DNA from: Pedobacter nutrimenti
GTDB lineage: Bacteria > Bacteroidota > Bacteroidia > Sphingobacteriales > Sphingobacteriaceae
Direction: 5' to 3'
DNA: 64,000 nt
Assembly: GCF_003208655.1 (NCBI RefSeq)
Contig: NZ_QKLU01000002.1
Location: forward strand, 718,640-782,639
Shown here: positions 17,112 to 26,403 of the stretch, in pieces
How the letters are laid out: each line of letters opens with the position of its first letter
Position numbering within the stretch: position 1 is the first letter of the stretch
Translations under genes and position numbers: made by a program
Notes under the pieces: generated by a model
Database searches by the model: none
Seen by the model: only the letters and a program-made list of their open reading frames with translations
Told to the model about the DNA's origin: nothing

Positions 17112-17954
17112 ATGAAACAGACTTTTTTTGGCCTGGCCATATTCCTTTTGATCGCCTCCATGACCTCTTGCGTGGTCCTCTCTCCTAAAAAATATAAAGG
17201 TTTGCTGGCCAAGCAGGATTCCTTAAGCAATGGCTGGCTCGAATCTCAGTACAACAACCAGAAGCTGGAAGCCATGCTGGCGAAACTACGCAAAGATACC
17301 GCTTCTATTAACGGACAGCTCAATGACCTGAATGGGAAATACGCTGAAATGGGTGGAAATTACGCTAAATTAAAAGACAACAGTTCTTCACAGATCAGCA
17401 AGCTGTCTGGTGACCTGAAAGCCCGGGAGAAACGCTTAAAAGAAGTCGAGGAAATTCTCCGTAAACGGGATGAGGCCACCAACCAGCTGAGGGAAAAATT
17501 ACAGCAGGCATTACTTGGTTTTACCAAAAGCGGTTTAAGTGTAGACATTAAAAACGGAAAAGTTTATGTATCCCTGACAGATAAACTGTTGTTCCCTTCT
17601 GGAAGTATAGTTATTGATGAAAAGGGTAAACAGGCCCTAACGCAGCTGGCGACCGTTTTAAAAGAACAGCCGGAAATTAATATTGCTGTAGAAGGGCATA
17701 CAGATTCACAGAAAATCAATAACCTTGGACAGATCAAAGACAACTGGGACCTGAGTGTATTGAGGTCAACCTCGGTGGTCAGGTATCTGACAGAAGTTGA
17801 AAAAGTAGAGCCTGTTCGGATGACGGCTACCGGTAAGGGCCAGTACCAGCCCCTGTCGCCCAATACCAATGCCGAAAACAGGAGTAAAAACCGAAGGATA
17901 GAAATTGTATTGTCACCAAAACTGGATGAACTGTACAATCTGATCAAACAATAA
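17112..17954 (+). CDS. OmpA-family peptidoglycan-associated lipoprotein
   Basis: A 280-residue lipoprotein with a lipobox at Cys20 (MTSC), a long coiled coil (about 30-135) and a C-terminal OmpA domain (about 145-275). The peptidoglycan-binding signature is seen as NWDLSVLRSTSVVRYL and ENRSKNRRIEIVL. It probably links the outer membrane to the cell wall. It ends just before a perfect 22-bp bidirectional terminator shared with the convergent epimerase gene. Confidence 0.92.
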   Translation: MKQTFFGLAIFLLIASMTSCVVLSPKKYKGLLAKQDSLSNGWLESQYNNQKLEAMLAKLRKDTASINGQLNDLNGKYAEMGGNYAKLKDNSSSQISKLSGDLKAREKRLKEVEEILRKRDEATNQLREKLQQALLGFTKSGLSVDIKNGKVYVSLTDKLLFPSGSIVIDEKGKQALTQLATVLKEQPEINIAVEGHTDSQKINNLGQIKDNWDLSVLRSTSVVRYLTEVEKVEPVRMTATGKGQYQPLSPNTNAENRSKNRRIEIVLSPKLDELYNLIKQ

Positions 17955-17960
17955 ATAAAC

Positions 17961-18009
17961 AGACATAAAAAAGCCTGGTCATATCCCATGACCAGGCTTT
18001 TTTATGTCT
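17961..18009. terminator. Bidirectional terminator, perfect 22-bp stem
   Basis: Arms 17961-17982 and 17988-18009 are exact reverse complements around the loop ATCCC, with A and T tracts on both sides of the GC-rich core GCCTGGTCAT. It serves both the OmpA gene (+) and the epimerase gene (-). Confidence 0.95.
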
Positions 18010-18016
18010 AAAAATT

Positions 18017-18571
18017 TTAAAAAGGACTGTTGAAATCTTTAAATGAAGACAGCAACAGGTCTTTATCGGATAATAAAAGATCATTTTGGGAAATGTCTTT
18101 GCTCCAGTCGATATTCAGATCCGGATCGTTCCACATTACCCCAACTTCAGAATCCTTATCATAATAATTGCTCACTTTATAGGTAAAGATGGTCTCGTCT
18201 TCCAGTGTCAGAAAACCGTGTAAAAATCCGGGAGGTACCCAAAGTTGTTTATGGTTTTCACCACTGAGCTCAATGCTATAGTGCTGTCCGTAGGTCGATG
18301 AATTTTTACGGATATCCACTGCAACATCCAAAACGCGGCCACGGATGACCCGGACCAGTTTTCCCTGGGCAAAAGGTGCTTTTTGTGCATGGAGCCCCCT
18401 TAGGGTTCCTTTTTGTGAAAAGGACTGGTTGTCCTGGACAAAGGTTACATCAATACCCCCTTCAGCAAGGATTTTAGTATTGTAACTTTCGTAAAAATAT
18501 CCGCGGCTGTCTTTCCAGACCTTGGGTTCAATGACCAGCAGGTCGGCTATGGGTGTTTGTATTAAATTCAT
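18017..18571 (-). CDS. rfbC: dTDP-4-dehydrorhamnose 3,5-epimerase
   Basis: A 184-residue cupin-fold sugar epimerase. Signature segments are FVQDNQSFSQKGTLRGLHAQ (catalytic His in RGLH), VRVIRGRVLDVAVDIRK and LWVPPGFLHGFLTLED. The enzyme converts dTDP-4-keto-6-deoxyglucose to the L-lyxo form for dTDP-L-rhamnose or related sugars of surface glycans. No other rml gene lies nearby. The ATG at 18571 is favoured over a TTG at 18586 that would overlap the upstream gene stop. Confidence 0.93.
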   Translation of the reverse strand: MNLIQTPIADLLVIEPKVWKDSRGYFYESYNTKILAEGGIDVTFVQDNQSFSQKGTLRGLHAQKAPFAQGKLVRVIRGRVLDVAVDIRKNSSTYGQHYSIELSGENHKQLWVPPGFLHGFLTLEDETIFTYKVSNYYDKDSEVGVMWNDPDLNIDWSKDISQNDLLLSDKDLLLSSFKDFNSPF

Positions 18572-18578
18572 ATGGAGA

Positions 18579-18881
18579 TTAGTCAAGGTATTCCATCAAG
18601 GTCCTGAAGGCAACAAATTTGTCTTTAAAACGGGTGTTCAGTTCTTCCTGCAAGGCGGGCGCATCCAGTTGCTGGTAGTCCAGATAGTTTTCCATACTTT
18701 CCACAACATACTGGCTGCAAAAGGTCTGGCCTTCATTGGGAGAATCCAAAACGGCCAGCAGCCTGTTGGATACAAACCTGCCGGTTGCCATTACTTTTGG
18801 TATATGTACAGTTTTCATCCATTCCAGCCATTCCTGGGCCGAGGCGTCTTCAACAATCAGGGTAACATTATATAATAACAT
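18579..18881 (-). CDS. DUF4286 family protein
   Basis: A 100-residue soluble protein whose full length matches the DUF4286 pattern: MLLYNVTLIVEDASAQEWLE at the start, and HIPKVMATGRFVSNRLL with FCSQYVVESMENYLDYQ after it. The fold is ferredoxin-like by family resemblance and the function is unknown. It is 7 bp upstream of the epimerase start and 20 bp downstream of the TPR gene, on the same strand. Confidence 0.87.
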   Translation of the reverse strand: MLLYNVTLIVEDASAQEWLEWMKTVHIPKVMATGRFVSNRLLAVLDSPNEGQTFCSQYVVESMENYLDYQQLDAPALQEELNTRFKDKFVAFRTLMEYLD

Positions 18882-18901
18882 GCCGCAAAGATAATATAAA
18901 A

Positions 18902-20710
18902 CTATAAGTCAACCGCATCGCCCCGGAGTTTCCGGAAATGTTTCCTGGCCTGAGAAACATACATGCTTCCGGGAAAATCTGTAATCAGTTTCTGGTATAA
19001 ATTACGGGCTTCCTCGATTTTGCCAAGCCTGTTTTCGTACAGGTCCGCCAGCAGGAACAGGGCATCATCTGTCCAAAGGCTTTCTTTATGTTTATCGATA
19101 ATGGTTTGTAGCATCAGGGCAGCCTGGCTAAGGTTGTTTTGCTGGATAAACAATTTGGATTTGGCCATCAGGATGTCATCGCTAAGGCTGTTTCCTGGAA
19201 AGGCAACCGAAATGCTGTCGAGCTTGATCAGGGCCTTTTGAGGCAGTTTTCTAAATTCCAGCATCTGAGCGTCTGCATACATTTTAAGCGCTGCACTGTC
19301 TGCTGCGGACTGAAGGTTATCTGAAATCAATAAACTCAGGTTTAATGCGTCGTTCGCAATAAGCTGGGAGGTGGAGGCTTTTAAAACATCCGCCTGCGAT
19401 TTTGCATAGGCAAAATTTCCCTGGAAAAAGGAAAGCCTTGCCGAACGGAACATGGCTTCATTTCCGATGTCCTGGTTTTCAAACTTACGGGCGACCTGTT
19501 CATAAACCAAAAAAGCTTCCCAGGGTTCATTGTTCAGTACATAAATATCGGCCAGGTTCAGTTTGATGCGTCCGGCTTCTTGCATATTTAAGTTTGGAAT
19601 TTTTAAAGCCTCTTCCAATGCATTTTCTGCTTTGGTAAAATTGTTCAGGTAATAAGCCTCCAGGTTGGCCAGACGGGTCATGGCAAAGAGCGTCCGGAGG
19701 TTTTTTCCAAATTCATTGATTAAGGCTTCATACTGAGCGGCCAGTTCGGCCACCGCAGTTTTTTCGAATTTGCCATCCAGCAGCAGATAATATTTGGTGT
19801 TGATGAGCTCAATTCGGGCAGGAAGATAATATTCTCCTTTATTTCCTTTGGCCATAAGGTATTCATAGGCTTTAATGGCGGTCGTGTTCGCCCCGTTTGA
19901 AATAAAAGTGGAGGCCATATTGAAAATTTCCTGATCGCTGTGGTTTAGTCTTTTGTCCTGGGCAATCAATTGGCGGAGGGCCATTTCAAACTCCTGCCTT
20001 TGCAGGTATTCCCAGATGAGCAGTTTATTGAGCGTTTCATTGTCCGGGTCTTTCTGGATTTTTTTGAGCAATACAGCCTGTAAGGTCAGGTAATCGTTAC
20101 TGCTCTCAAAAACGGCCGATAAATTGGTCTGTGCCTGGATCAGCAGGGCAGGCATAGTGGGTAAAACGTTCATGTATTCTGCCACGAGTGCATTTTTATC
20201 CTTTTTGTAACGGTATAGGTTCAGCAGTTCAAAAGCAAACATCTGGTCATTTCCGCTTATCTTTCTGCCTTGTAAAAAAGCAGAGATGGCCAGGTCATAG
20301 TACTGAAACCTGTACAGGTAATTGACATACAAACGGATCTTGTCTTCTTCAGGAGGAAGGCTCGCGATAAACTGATTAAAGAATTTAGTTGCTTTTTCAG
20401 CCTGACCATTTTCCTGATAAATCCTGCCCATTGCAATTTCAAATTTCAAATTGCCAGGTTGGGTACCCAGGTATTTTCGGACCACCTTTTCTGCATCCTG
20501 GTATTGTCCTGTTTTGAGCAGGGCATTCAGATAAAGATCAAAATAAACTTCCTTTTTACTGCTTTCAAAAAGCTTTCCGAACAGTATTACAGCTTTAGGA
20601 TAATCCCCCTGTTCATAATACTGATAGGCAGAAGCATCTTCACTGTTTCTTTGTGCCAGCAGGTAAATGCTCAGTAAGGACAAAAGGGTAGTAAGGATCA
20701 GCTTCTTCAT
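18902..20710 (-). CDS. Tetratricopeptide repeat protein, exported
   Basis: A 602-residue protein with a cleavable signal peptide (about 1-19, LLSIYLLAQ) and many TPR-like helical repeats along its length (YEQGDYPKAVILFGKLFE; AKSKLFIQQNNLSQAALML; LADLYENRLGKIEEARNLYQ). TPR proteins act as scaffolds; in the periplasm they often support envelope assembly or gliding-type complexes. The specific partner is not evident. It is the first gene of a three-gene minus-strand run with DUF4286 and rfbC. Confidence 0.87.
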   Translation of the reverse strand: MKKLILTTLLSLLSIYLLAQRNSEDASAYQYYEQGDYPKAVILFGKLFESSKKEVYFDLYLNALLKTGQYQDAEKVVRKYLGTQPGNLKFEIAMGRIYQENGQAEKATKFFNQFIASLPPEEDKIRLYVNYLYRFQYYDLAISAFLQGRKISGNDQMFAFELLNLYRYKKDKNALVAEYMNVLPTMPALLIQAQTNLSAVFESSNDYLTLQAVLLKKIQKDPDNETLNKLLIWEYLQRQEFEMALRQLIAQDKRLNHSDQEIFNMASTFISNGANTTAIKAYEYLMAKGNKGEYYLPARIELINTKYYLLLDGKFEKTAVAELAAQYEALINEFGKNLRTLFAMTRLANLEAYYLNNFTKAENALEEALKIPNLNMQEAGRIKLNLADIYVLNNEPWEAFLVYEQVARKFENQDIGNEAMFRSARLSFFQGNFAYAKSQADVLKASTSQLIANDALNLSLLISDNLQSAADSAALKMYADAQMLEFRKLPQKALIKLDSISVAFPGNSLSDDILMAKSKLFIQQNNLSQAALMLQTIIDKHKESLWTDDALFLLADLYENRLGKIEEARNLYQKLITDFPGSMYVSQARKHFRKLRGDAVDL

Positions 20711-20861
20711 CAGGGTTAAAAATAAGAATTAAGCTTCAATAAATTTGGACAGCTGCCCGAATATAATTCTGTAAGTTGTGAAAACCAATGTTTTAGAGGC
20801 GCTGCTTTAAAGTTAAAGTAACAATATTGGTGAATAATCTCCTTCGCTTGGAGGTGATGTG

Positions 20862-20869
20862 TATTTTTG
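20862..20869 (+). promoter_or_regulatory. Possible -7 element before the S9-like lipoprotein gene
   Basis: TATTTTTG matches TAnnTTTG and lies 16 bp before the ATG at 20886. No -33 element at the expected distance is convincing. Confidence 0.35.
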
Positions 20870-20885
20870 TAAGCTAATTTATACT

Positions 20886-22769
20886 ATGATCATACCTAAG
20901 AGATACATCTGGCTACTTTTGGCAACGCTCTTGTTTGCCTGCAAACAAAAAGGGAAAGAGATAGCTGTATCCGATTTCTTTAAATCCCAGGACAAATCGG
21001 GTTTTGCGCTTTCCCCCGACGGGAAAAGCCTTTCTTATTTTAAGCTGGAAGGGAAAAAGCAAAATATTGTTGTGGAAGATATTGCCAGTGGTGAATCCAG
21101 TCAGATTACCAATTTGAGCGATAAAAAGGTAAATTATTATACCTGGGTAAGTGATAACGAACTGGTTTACTATAAAAAAGACGGCTCTACCAGACAGATC
21201 GATGTGTTTATCATCAATAAGGAAGGCAAAAATGAAAGGCAGCTGAATGATAACGAGCGCAGCAGGATGCGGATCCTCAAAGACCAGCTGATCGATGATA
21301 AATACCTGCTGGTTTCATCCAACAAAAGAGATTCGACTGTTTTTGATGTGTACAGGCTTAACGTCCGGAACGGCAAAATGGAGATGGCGGTGAAAAACCC
21401 CGGAAACATCACCAGCTGGTTTACCGATGCAAAAGCCAAGCTTAGGCTGGCCACTTCCAGTGACGGGGTGAATGAAACCCTGCTGTACAGGGAAAATGAA
21501 AACCAGGAATTTAAACCGGTCATGACCAATAATTTCCGGACAACCATTAGCCCTGTTGCTTTTGCAGAAAGCAAACCGAATATTATTTATGCCATTTCAA
21601 ATGTAAAGCGGGATAAAAATGCCTTGGTGGAACTGGATTGTAAAACCGGAAAAGAAAGCAAAGTCTTGTTTGGAAATGACAGCCTCAATGTGGTAGAAGC
21701 GCAATATTCGGTCCGGAAAAAGCGGATGGCTTATGTGGTGTACGAGACCTGGAAACGGCAAAAATATTATCTGGACGATACCGTAAAACGCTTCTATGAG
21801 AAACTCGACCAGTTGCTGCCCAATACGGATTCCTATATCGTTGACCGGGACAAAGCCGAAAACCTGTATGTCATCCGGACCTATACCGATAGAAACCCGG
21901 GCTCTTATTATTTGTATTTTGCCAGCAGCGGGACCCTGCGTAAACTGGCCGATGTCAACTCCTCTGTGCAGCCCGATGAGCTGAGCGAAATGAAACCCAT
22001 TCGTTTTACCTCCCGGGATGGTTTACTCATTCAGGGCTACTTAACCCTGCCTAAAAATAAAGCGCCGAAAAATCTGCCAATGGTTGTTTTGCCGCATAGC
22101 GGACCTGGGAGCAGAAATGGCTGGGGCTATAATGCCGAGGTACAGTTTCTGGCCAACAGGGGCTATGCCGTATTTCAGGTCAATTACAGGGGCTCATCAG
22201 GTTATGGAAAAGAATTCAATGCAGCCGGTTTTAAACAATGGGGACTGAAAATCAATGACGATATAGAAGATGGTGTCAAATGGCTGATTAAAAAAAATGT
22301 GGTCAACCCAAAAAGGATTGCCATTTACGGAAGCGGTTTTGGAGGGTACATTGCCCTGAATAGTTTGTACGCCAGTCCGGGCCTGTATGCCTGCGCGGCT
22401 TCGAATTCGGGGGTAATCAATTTGTTCAGTTACCTGAAATCGATCCCTCCTTTTTTAAAAACCAATTTGCAGATGTATTATGATATGATCGGAAATCCGG
22501 TAACCGATGCCGATTATATGCGCCAGGCCTCGCCAGTTTTTCACGGAGATAAAATGAACGTACCTTTGTTTATTGCACAAAGCTCCAAAGAAAAATGGAT
22601 CAATCCGGGTGAGGTGATCCAGTTTGTTAAAGAACTAAAAAAGCGCAAGGTAAATGTGACCTATCTGGAAAAACCAAATGCCGATTATCAGCAAAATACA
22701 GCGGAAGACAGACAGCGGTATTATATGGCCCTGGAGCAGTTTTTAGAAGCGAACCTTAAGAAGAAATAG
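20886..22769 (+). CDS. S9 prolyl-oligopeptidase-like lipoprotein with degenerate active site
   Basis: A 627-residue lipoprotein (lipobox LLFAC, Cys19) with a WD-like beta-propeller N-terminal half (about 40-370) and an alpha/beta-hydrolase C-terminal half (about 375-620). The oxyanion-side motif is PHSGPGSR and the strand before the nucleophile elbow is KRIAIYGSGFGGYIAL. In S9 peptidases the elbow is GxSxGG; here Gly484 stands at the nucleophile position, and Ser483 is one residue early. The usual Asp and His regions read AQSSKEKWINP and EKPNADYQQN and lack the canonical residues. Function as a peptidase is therefore doubtful. It lies 10 bp upstream of a two-component system. ATG 20886 is chosen over an upstream GTG. 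Confidence 0.88.
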   Translation: MIIPKRYIWLLLATLLFACKQKGKEIAVSDFFKSQDKSGFALSPDGKSLSYFKLEGKKQNIVVEDIASGESSQITNLSDKKVNYYTWVSDNELVYYKKDGSTRQIDVFIINKEGKNERQLNDNERSRMRILKDQLIDDKYLLVSSNKRDSTVFDVYRLNVRNGKMEMAVKNPGNITSWFTDAKAKLRLATSSDGVNETLLYRENENQEFKPVMTNNFRTTISPVAFAESKPNIIYAISNVKRDKNALVELDCKTGKESKVLFGNDSLNVVEAQYSVRKKRMAYVVYETWKRQKYYLDDTVKRFYEKLDQLLPNTDSYIVDRDKAENLYVIRTYTDRNPGSYYLYFASSGTLRKLADVNSSVQPDELSEMKPIRFTSRDGLLIQGYLTLPKNKAPKNLPMVVLPHSGPGSRNGWGYNAEVQFLANRGYAVFQVNYRGSSGYGKEFNAAGFKQWGLKINDDIEDGVKWLIKKNVVNPKRIAIYGSGFGGYIALNSLYASPGLYACAASNSGVINLFSYLKSIPPFLKTNLQMYYDMIGNPVTDADYMRQASPVFHGDKMNVPLFIAQSSKEKWINPGEVIQFVKELKKRKVNVTYLEKPNADYQQNTAEDRQRYYMALEQFLEANLKKK

Positions 22770-22779
22770 ACCGGTTGGG

Positions 22780-24447
22780 ATGAACGCAGAAAAGAACAGC
22801 GGTTACCGTAAGAATTTTTCATTGATCGTTACCTTTATCATTCTGATTTCGGTCCTTTTTATCCTGTCTTTATTTCTGGCCTATAACTTTAGTAAAAAAT
22901 TTATTGAAAACGATTTTGCTTCCGAAAAAGTAAAAGTGCTGGAAGAAAGTGTAAAGCCTTACAATAACTTTTTTCAGAATAAATTGCCCGAGGTCTCCTA
23001 TTACAATGGTTACCTCGATTCTGCGACAACCGCTAAGTTTGTAGACACCCTTTTGCTGGAATACCCCTTTGTGTCCAGGGTGGTGTTTTACGATTCCGAA
23101 ATTGCCAATCACCCGGTCAGGGACGGGCTCAATACCGGTCATTTTTCTTTTGGCCCCAAGGCGATTTACCAGTTCGGGAGCCTGGTGCCTGAAGATTCTG
23201 TTAAATTGTTCTCGGTAAAGGACAAACGCTCTTTTAGCAGGGCCGATGATTTTAATGCCCTGGGAATAAAACTGATTTCCTATGTGGAAAGGCTCGACAC
23301 CACCAAGGTACCCAGCCAGGATGAGTTGTTCAGTAACCTGAGTATTGTCCGTTCCAACAAAATTACCTATTTAAATTTTCCGCGTTTTGAGGACCTTAAA
23401 ATCTACAAACAGATGCTGCGGAAAGCTTTGGACCCGGCACCGGTTTACCAGCAGGACATGTTGTCTTTTTACCTGGACCCTTATAAAATCCGGATCATCA
23501 ATTCCCGGCCAAGACTGTATCAAAACATCCGGATAGAGCCGCTGACTTACGATCCTCTGGATACCTCATCAGATTTTGTCGCTACAGAAATTGCGCTCCC
23601 AGGCCCTTTTTCAGACTATAAACTGTATTTTATCTCTGCAAAATCTTTTGTAGACCGTGAAATTCTGCGGTATTTTTTACCTATCGCCATTATTGTACTG
23701 GTGTTTTATGGCATATTGGTGCTGGTGGCTTATTTGATTTTCCGCAACCTGAACATTAACCACCGGATGTTTAAATTGCAATATGATTTTGTAAATAACC
23801 TTACCCATGAGTTTAAGACCCCTGTAAGCGTTATTAAAATTGCAGGAAACAACATCAAAAGCGCCGCGTCCCTTACCGAAAAAGAGCAGAAGCTGTACGG
23901 TAAAATACTGGATGAAGAAGCTGACAAACTCAACGGCCTGATGAACAAGCTGTTGGCCTTTACGCAGATTGAAAATAAAGCGATAGAGCTGAACCAGGAA
24001 AAAGTTTACATTAAGGACTTTATAGAAAGCACCATAGAGTCACATACTTTAAAACACCCTGATTTTGACTTCAGTTATGAAACTTCGGGCTTTGAGACTT
24101 TCATTACCGATCCGGTGCTGCTGGGGAGTTTATTTGACAACCTGGCAGAAAATGCCTACAAGTATTCTCCCCCTGAACGAAAAAAATTGCATATTACAGC
24201 AAGATTGATCAAAAACAGGGTGGTGATCCGCTTTACAGACCATGGGATAGGAATACCTTCCCCTCAGATCAATGACGTTTTTAAAAAGTTTTACCGCATT
24301 CAGAACCAATATAACCAAAACGGGAGTGTGGGACTGGGCTTGGCTTTCTGTAAGGAACTTGTTAACTTTATGAAAGGAGAGATCAGCGTGAAAAGTAAGG
24401 TAAACAAAGGAACAGAATTTAAAATTGTACTACCATTTAATGATTAA
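22780..24447 (+). CDS. Sensor histidine kinase
   Basis: A 555-residue inner-membrane kinase with transmembrane helices near residues 12-34 and 290-315 enclosing a large periplasmic domain without a recognised family. The cytoplasmic part has the H-box FVNNLTHEFKTPVSVIK (about 336-352), N-box LFDNLAENAYKYS, and G-boxes DHGIGIP and GSVGLGLAF. No HAMP domain is obvious. Gene order S9-like lipoprotein, kinase, response regulator with gaps of 10 and 5 bp suggests the lipoprotein could be a sensory partner. Confidence 0.94.
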   Translation: MNAEKNSGYRKNFSLIVTFIILISVLFILSLFLAYNFSKKFIENDFASEKVKVLEESVKPYNNFFQNKLPEVSYYNGYLDSATTAKFVDTLLLEYPFVSRVVFYDSEIANHPVRDGLNTGHFSFGPKAIYQFGSLVPEDSVKLFSVKDKRSFSRADDFNALGIKLISYVERLDTTKVPSQDELFSNLSIVRSNKITYLNFPRFEDLKIYKQMLRKALDPAPVYQQDMLSFYLDPYKIRIINSRPRLYQNIRIEPLTYDPLDTSSDFVATEIALPGPFSDYKLYFISAKSFVDREILRYFLPIAIIVLVFYGILVLVAYLIFRNLNINHRMFKLQYDFVNNLTHEFKTPVSVIKIAGNNIKSAASLTEKEQKLYGKILDEEADKLNGLMNKLLAFTQIENKAIELNQEKVYIKDFIESTIESHTLKHPDFDFSYETSGFETFITDPVLLGSLFDNLAENAYKYSPPERKKLHITARLIKNRVVIRFTDHGIGIPSPQINDVFKKFYRIQNQYNQNGSVGLGLAFCKELVNFMKGEISVKSKVNKGTEFKIVLPFND

Positions 24448-24452
24448 AACAG

Positions 24453-25142
24453 ATGTCTAAAGGAATTAAAATATTAATAGTTGAAGACGATGAAAATTTA
24501 CGTTTTCTTGTAGTACACCGCTTAAAATCAGAAGGCTATGAAGTTCTGGAGGTAGGAGATGGCGATGCTGCCCAAAAAATGATCATGGAAGAAAAACCGG
24601 ATATCGTACTGATGGACTGGATGCTGCCTGGAAAACAAGGGGCAGAAGTTTGCGAGGAAGTACGTAAAATGGGTTTTGACAAACTGATCATTATGATGAC
24701 GGCCAAGGCCCAGGACGTAGATAAGATTGACGCCTATAATTTTGGGGCTTCAGATTATGTGACCAAACCCTTTAACATGGACGTGCTGGTGGCCATGCTG
24801 GACAGCAAAGTGAAATTCCTGCTGAACAACGATCGCTCTGAAATACACCGTTTTGGAGATATGGAACACCATCCAAACATCCATACCCTGTACAGGCACG
24901 GAAAAAAGATAGAACTGACCATCCTTGAAAACAGGATCCTGCTGTATTTTCTGCGCAACCCGAACAAAGTGATCAACAGGGACGAATTGATGCTGGTGGT
25001 TTGGGGTTATAACTCAGATGTAAATACCCGCACCCTGGACATGCACATTGTCCGTCTGCGTAAAAAAATAGAAATCAATCCGGATAACCCGCAATTGCTG
25101 CAAACCGTAAGAGGGGTTGGATACCGTTTTAATGCGGGCTGA
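24453..25142 (+). CDS. OmpR/PhoB-type response regulator
   Basis: A 229-residue response regulator. The receiver domain (1-120) has acidic pocket EDD (11-13), phospho-acceptor Asp55 in LMDWMLP, the T in MMTAKAQD and K in VTKPFNM. The C-terminal winged-helix DNA-binding domain (about 130-228) has RNPNKVINRDELMLVVWGY and TRTLDMHIVRLRKKIE. It is the cognate of the upstream kinase. Its stop codon abuts the stop of the convergent phosphoesterase gene with no base between. Confidence 0.95.
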   Translation: MSKGIKILIVEDDENLRFLVVHRLKSEGYEVLEVGDGDAAQKMIMEEKPDIVLMDWMLPGKQGAEVCEEVRKMGFDKLIIMMTAKAQDVDKIDAYNFGASDYVTKPFNMDVLVAMLDSKVKFLLNNDRSEIHRFGDMEHHPNIHTLYRHGKKIELTILENRILLYFLRNPNKVINRDELMLVVWGYNSDVNTRTLDMHIVRLRKKIEINPDNPQLLQTVRGVGYRFNAG

Positions 25143-26402
25143 TTAAGCCCGCTTCAATTCGAATATGGTGATTTCGGGTAAAATGCCTACCCGGCCCGGA
25201 TAACCTAAAAAGCCATAACCCACATTGACATACAGCTGCTGTTGTTTTTCCTGGTACAGGCCTGCCCATTCCTTATAGATGTATTGAATCGGGCTCCACT
25301 GAAAATCTTTGGTCCTGACACCAAACTGCATTCCATGGGTATGTCCGCTAAACATGGCATCGATTTGAGGATACTTTTCCAGTACCTCTCCCCGCCAGTG
25401 GGAGGGGTCATGCGAAAGCAGTAATTTTACCGGCAAATCGTCTGTGTTTTTTACAGCAAGGTCCATGCGGCCGTATTTTGGAAAGCGGCCCATGCCCCAG
25501 TTTTCTATCCCCAGGATACCCAGTTCTTCTCCATCTACTTTTAACCTCCGGTGCTCATTCATAAGCAGGTCCCAGCCCATCACCTTATGCGTGGCAATCA
25601 CATCTTTAAGGTTTTTGGCTTTGGCGGTAGAAGGTCCTCTTCCAAAATGGTAATCTCCATAATCATGGTTGCCCAGGGTAGAGTAAACCCCAAGCGGCGC
25701 TTTTACCTTTGTGAAAATATCCTGATAATCCCGCATTTCTGTGGCCATGTCGTTGACCAGGTCACCGGTAAAGAAAATGAAATCGGGTTTTTCAGCCAGG
25801 AGCATTTCTACCCCGCCTTTAACCGCTTTATGGTTGTAAAAACTACCCGAATGGATGTCCGAAATCTGTCCCAGTTTAATCCCTTCAAAAGCTTTGGGGA
25901 GGTTGGGAAGAATTAAGGTTTTCCTTTTGATCTTATAGTCATAGGCTCCTGAAACAATTCCCCAGCTTAAAGAGGTCAGGGGAACAGCAGCCACCACCAG
26001 TCCTGCTTTGACCAGGAAAGAAGAACGGCTGATGGGTTCTCCCAGGCTGGGGGATGCCGGTTTTTGAGGAACTGGCTTTTCGGTTTTAAAGCGCCGCAGC
26101 AGGCCCAGGACCAGGCGGCGCAGATCGTCAATGACCAGAAAGGGGATCAACACCACCTTACAGGCAATGGTCAGAAAATAAGCAACCAGGATAATGGCCC
26201 TTAAGGACAAAAATATGTTCAGGAATATGCCGCTGTATACGCCAATGGTGAGCAAAATGGTGTAACCCCACCACAACCAGGTAAAGCGTTTTTTTGCGCT
26301 TTCCGTCCAGTTTTTAAATGCAGAAAGTATGGCCTTGTAACAATAAAAGTCCAGGGCCAGCATGACCAGGGTGATCAGTATCAATATCGGTAAACGCCCC
26401 AT
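25143..26402 (-). CDS. Membrane-anchored metallophosphoesterase (YkuE-like)
   Basis: A 419-residue protein with three or four N-terminal transmembrane helices (within residues 1-95) and a calcineurin-like phosphoesterase domain (about 170-415). Metal-binding motifs are LGQISDIHSG, FFTGDLVND, LGNHDYGD, LLSHDPSHW and FSGHTHGMQ. The domain probably faces the periplasm; an RSSFLVKAGLVVAAVPL segment just before it resembles a Tat-type export region. The substrate is unknown (related proteins act on UDP-sugars, phospholipids or phosphodiesters). It is the last gene of a run starting with the VWA gene. Confidence 0.88.
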   Translation of the reverse strand: MGRLPILILITLVMLALDFYCYKAILSAFKNWTESAKKRFTWLWWGYTILLTIGVYSGIFLNIFLSLRAIILVAYFLTIACKVVLIPFLVIDDLRRLVLGLLRRFKTEKPVPQKPASPSLGEPISRSSFLVKAGLVVAAVPLTSLSWGIVSGAYDYKIKRKTLILPNLPKAFEGIKLGQISDIHSGSFYNHKAVKGGVEMLLAEKPDFIFFTGDLVNDMATEMRDYQDIFTKVKAPLGVYSTLGNHDYGDYHFGRGPSTAKAKNLKDVIATHKVMGWDLLMNEHRRLKVDGEELGILGIENWGMGRFPKYGRMDLAVKNTDDLPVKLLLSHDPSHWRGEVLEKYPQIDAMFSGHTHGMQFGVRTKDFQWSPIQYIYKEWAGLYQEKQQQLYVNVGYGFLGYPGRVGILPEITIFELKRA

Positions 26403-26403
26403 C

